Source: Burkholderiales bacterium | GTDB lineage: Bacteria; Pseudomonadota; Gammaproteobacteria; Burkholderiales; Burkholderiaceae_C | NCBI GenBank assembly: GCA_947453625.1 | Contig: CANGHK010000024.1 | Span: forward strand, 1 to 64,000 | DNA: 64,000 bases | Reading direction: 5' to 3' | Part shown: one piece after another, positions 63,838 to 64,000 of the stretch | Numbering within the stretch: position 1 is the first letter of the stretch | Layout of the letters: each line of letters starts with the position of its first letter | The notes under the pieces: model-generated | The model's input: only the letters and a program-made list of their open reading frames with translations | Told to the model about the DNA's origin: nothing | The model's database searches: none | Program-made: the position numbers and the translations under genes

Positions 63838-64000
63838 CGGGCCGCCCCGGACGGCGCCGATGATGCGGGCGACGCGGCTGCCAACGCGCTGCCAGGCGGC
63901 AGGAAGGCCGGTGGACGCGGTACGCCGGCGGCGCAATCGGCGGGCGTGGCGAGCGCCGCCGCGGCGTCTTCGGTGGCGATGAAACGCACCACCGCGTCGC
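63834..64000 (-). CDS. C-terminal fragment of the gene upstream of natA, cut by the window end
   Basis: The minus strand reads 54 codons ending in TGA at 63834, inside the ATPase start codon. It begins DAVVRFIATEDAAAALATP and ends in an Ala/Ser/Pro-rich tail. Coding bias looks better than in the extended ATPase frame. The protein family cannot be identified from this fragment. It is likely co-transcribed with the exporter. Confidence 0.4.
   Translation of the reverse strand, partial: DAVVRFIATEDAAAALATPADCAAGVPRPPAFLPPGSALAAASPASSAPSGAAR

Overview
The window is very GC-rich, densely coding chromosomal DNA with almost every gene bearing housekeeping or conserved accessory functions. Gene content and order (tgt/queA, recG, oxyR, ubiA, proC, yggS, pilT-pilU; rsmI/yraN/diaA/BON lipoprotein; prkA-yeaH-spoVR; parB, parA, rsmG, mnmG), a PEP-CTERM protein, a Bug-family receptor and a DUF2970 domain point to a betaproteobacterium of the Burkholderiales, probably near Rubrivivax/Leptothrix/Methylibium. 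This is inference from gene content; no rRNA or tRNA gene was recognised.

Layout. 1-9.7 kb: a Lys/Ala-rich protein cut by the left edge, tgt, a small cytochrome c, a lipoprotein phosphoesterase, queA, PBP1A and recG. 9.7-14 kb: an exported PEP-CTERM protein and a large subtilisin-like protease, which separate recG from oxyR. 14-18 kb: oxyR, an NMT1/THI5-type ABC importer and a wrecked dps gene. 18-23.3 kb: prfC, ubiA, a hairpin-rich spacer with two copies of a 39-bp repeat, proC, a Bug receptor and a damaged Lrp-type regulator. 23.7-28 kb: a three-gene cytochrome c operon divergent from a MocR-type regulator, then a possible CcoG-like remnant. 28-31 kb: yggS, pilT, pilU. 31-39 kb: pbpC and a giant alpha-2-macroglobulin gene. 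39-45 kb: a beta-hydroxyacid dehydrogenase, BON lipoprotein, DiaA-like protein, DUF2889, ferredoxin, yraN, rsmI, tldD. 45-49 kb: a DAHP synthase behind a Phe-rich leader peptide and attenuator, a small hypothetical protein, cobalamin adenosyltransferase and a D-lactate dehydrogenase-type flavoprotein. 49-54 kb: spoVR-yeaH-prkA with a candidate sigma-54 promoter. 54-61.5 kb: parB, hydrolase, type-2 argC, GNAT, parA, rsmG, mnmG, with parS-type sites inside rsmG and mnmG, suggesting nearness to the replication origin. 61.5-64 kb: a YkgJ-type protein and an ABC-2 exporter.

The most interesting signal is upstream of the DAHP synthase gene: a 25-codon ORF with four Phe and one Tyr codon in an eight-codon block, an exact copy of a terminator arm inside the ORF that could form an antiterminator, and a strong intrinsic terminator with nine T's before the structural gene. 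This looks like ribosome-mediated attenuation of the first step of aromatic biosynthesis. Other notable observations are the decayed dps gene beside oxyR, the damaged lrp gene, the DUF2970-diheme cytochrome fusion, the parS sites inside coding sequence, the split parA/parB pair, and the sigma-54-like promoter with an upstream dyad ahead of prkA.
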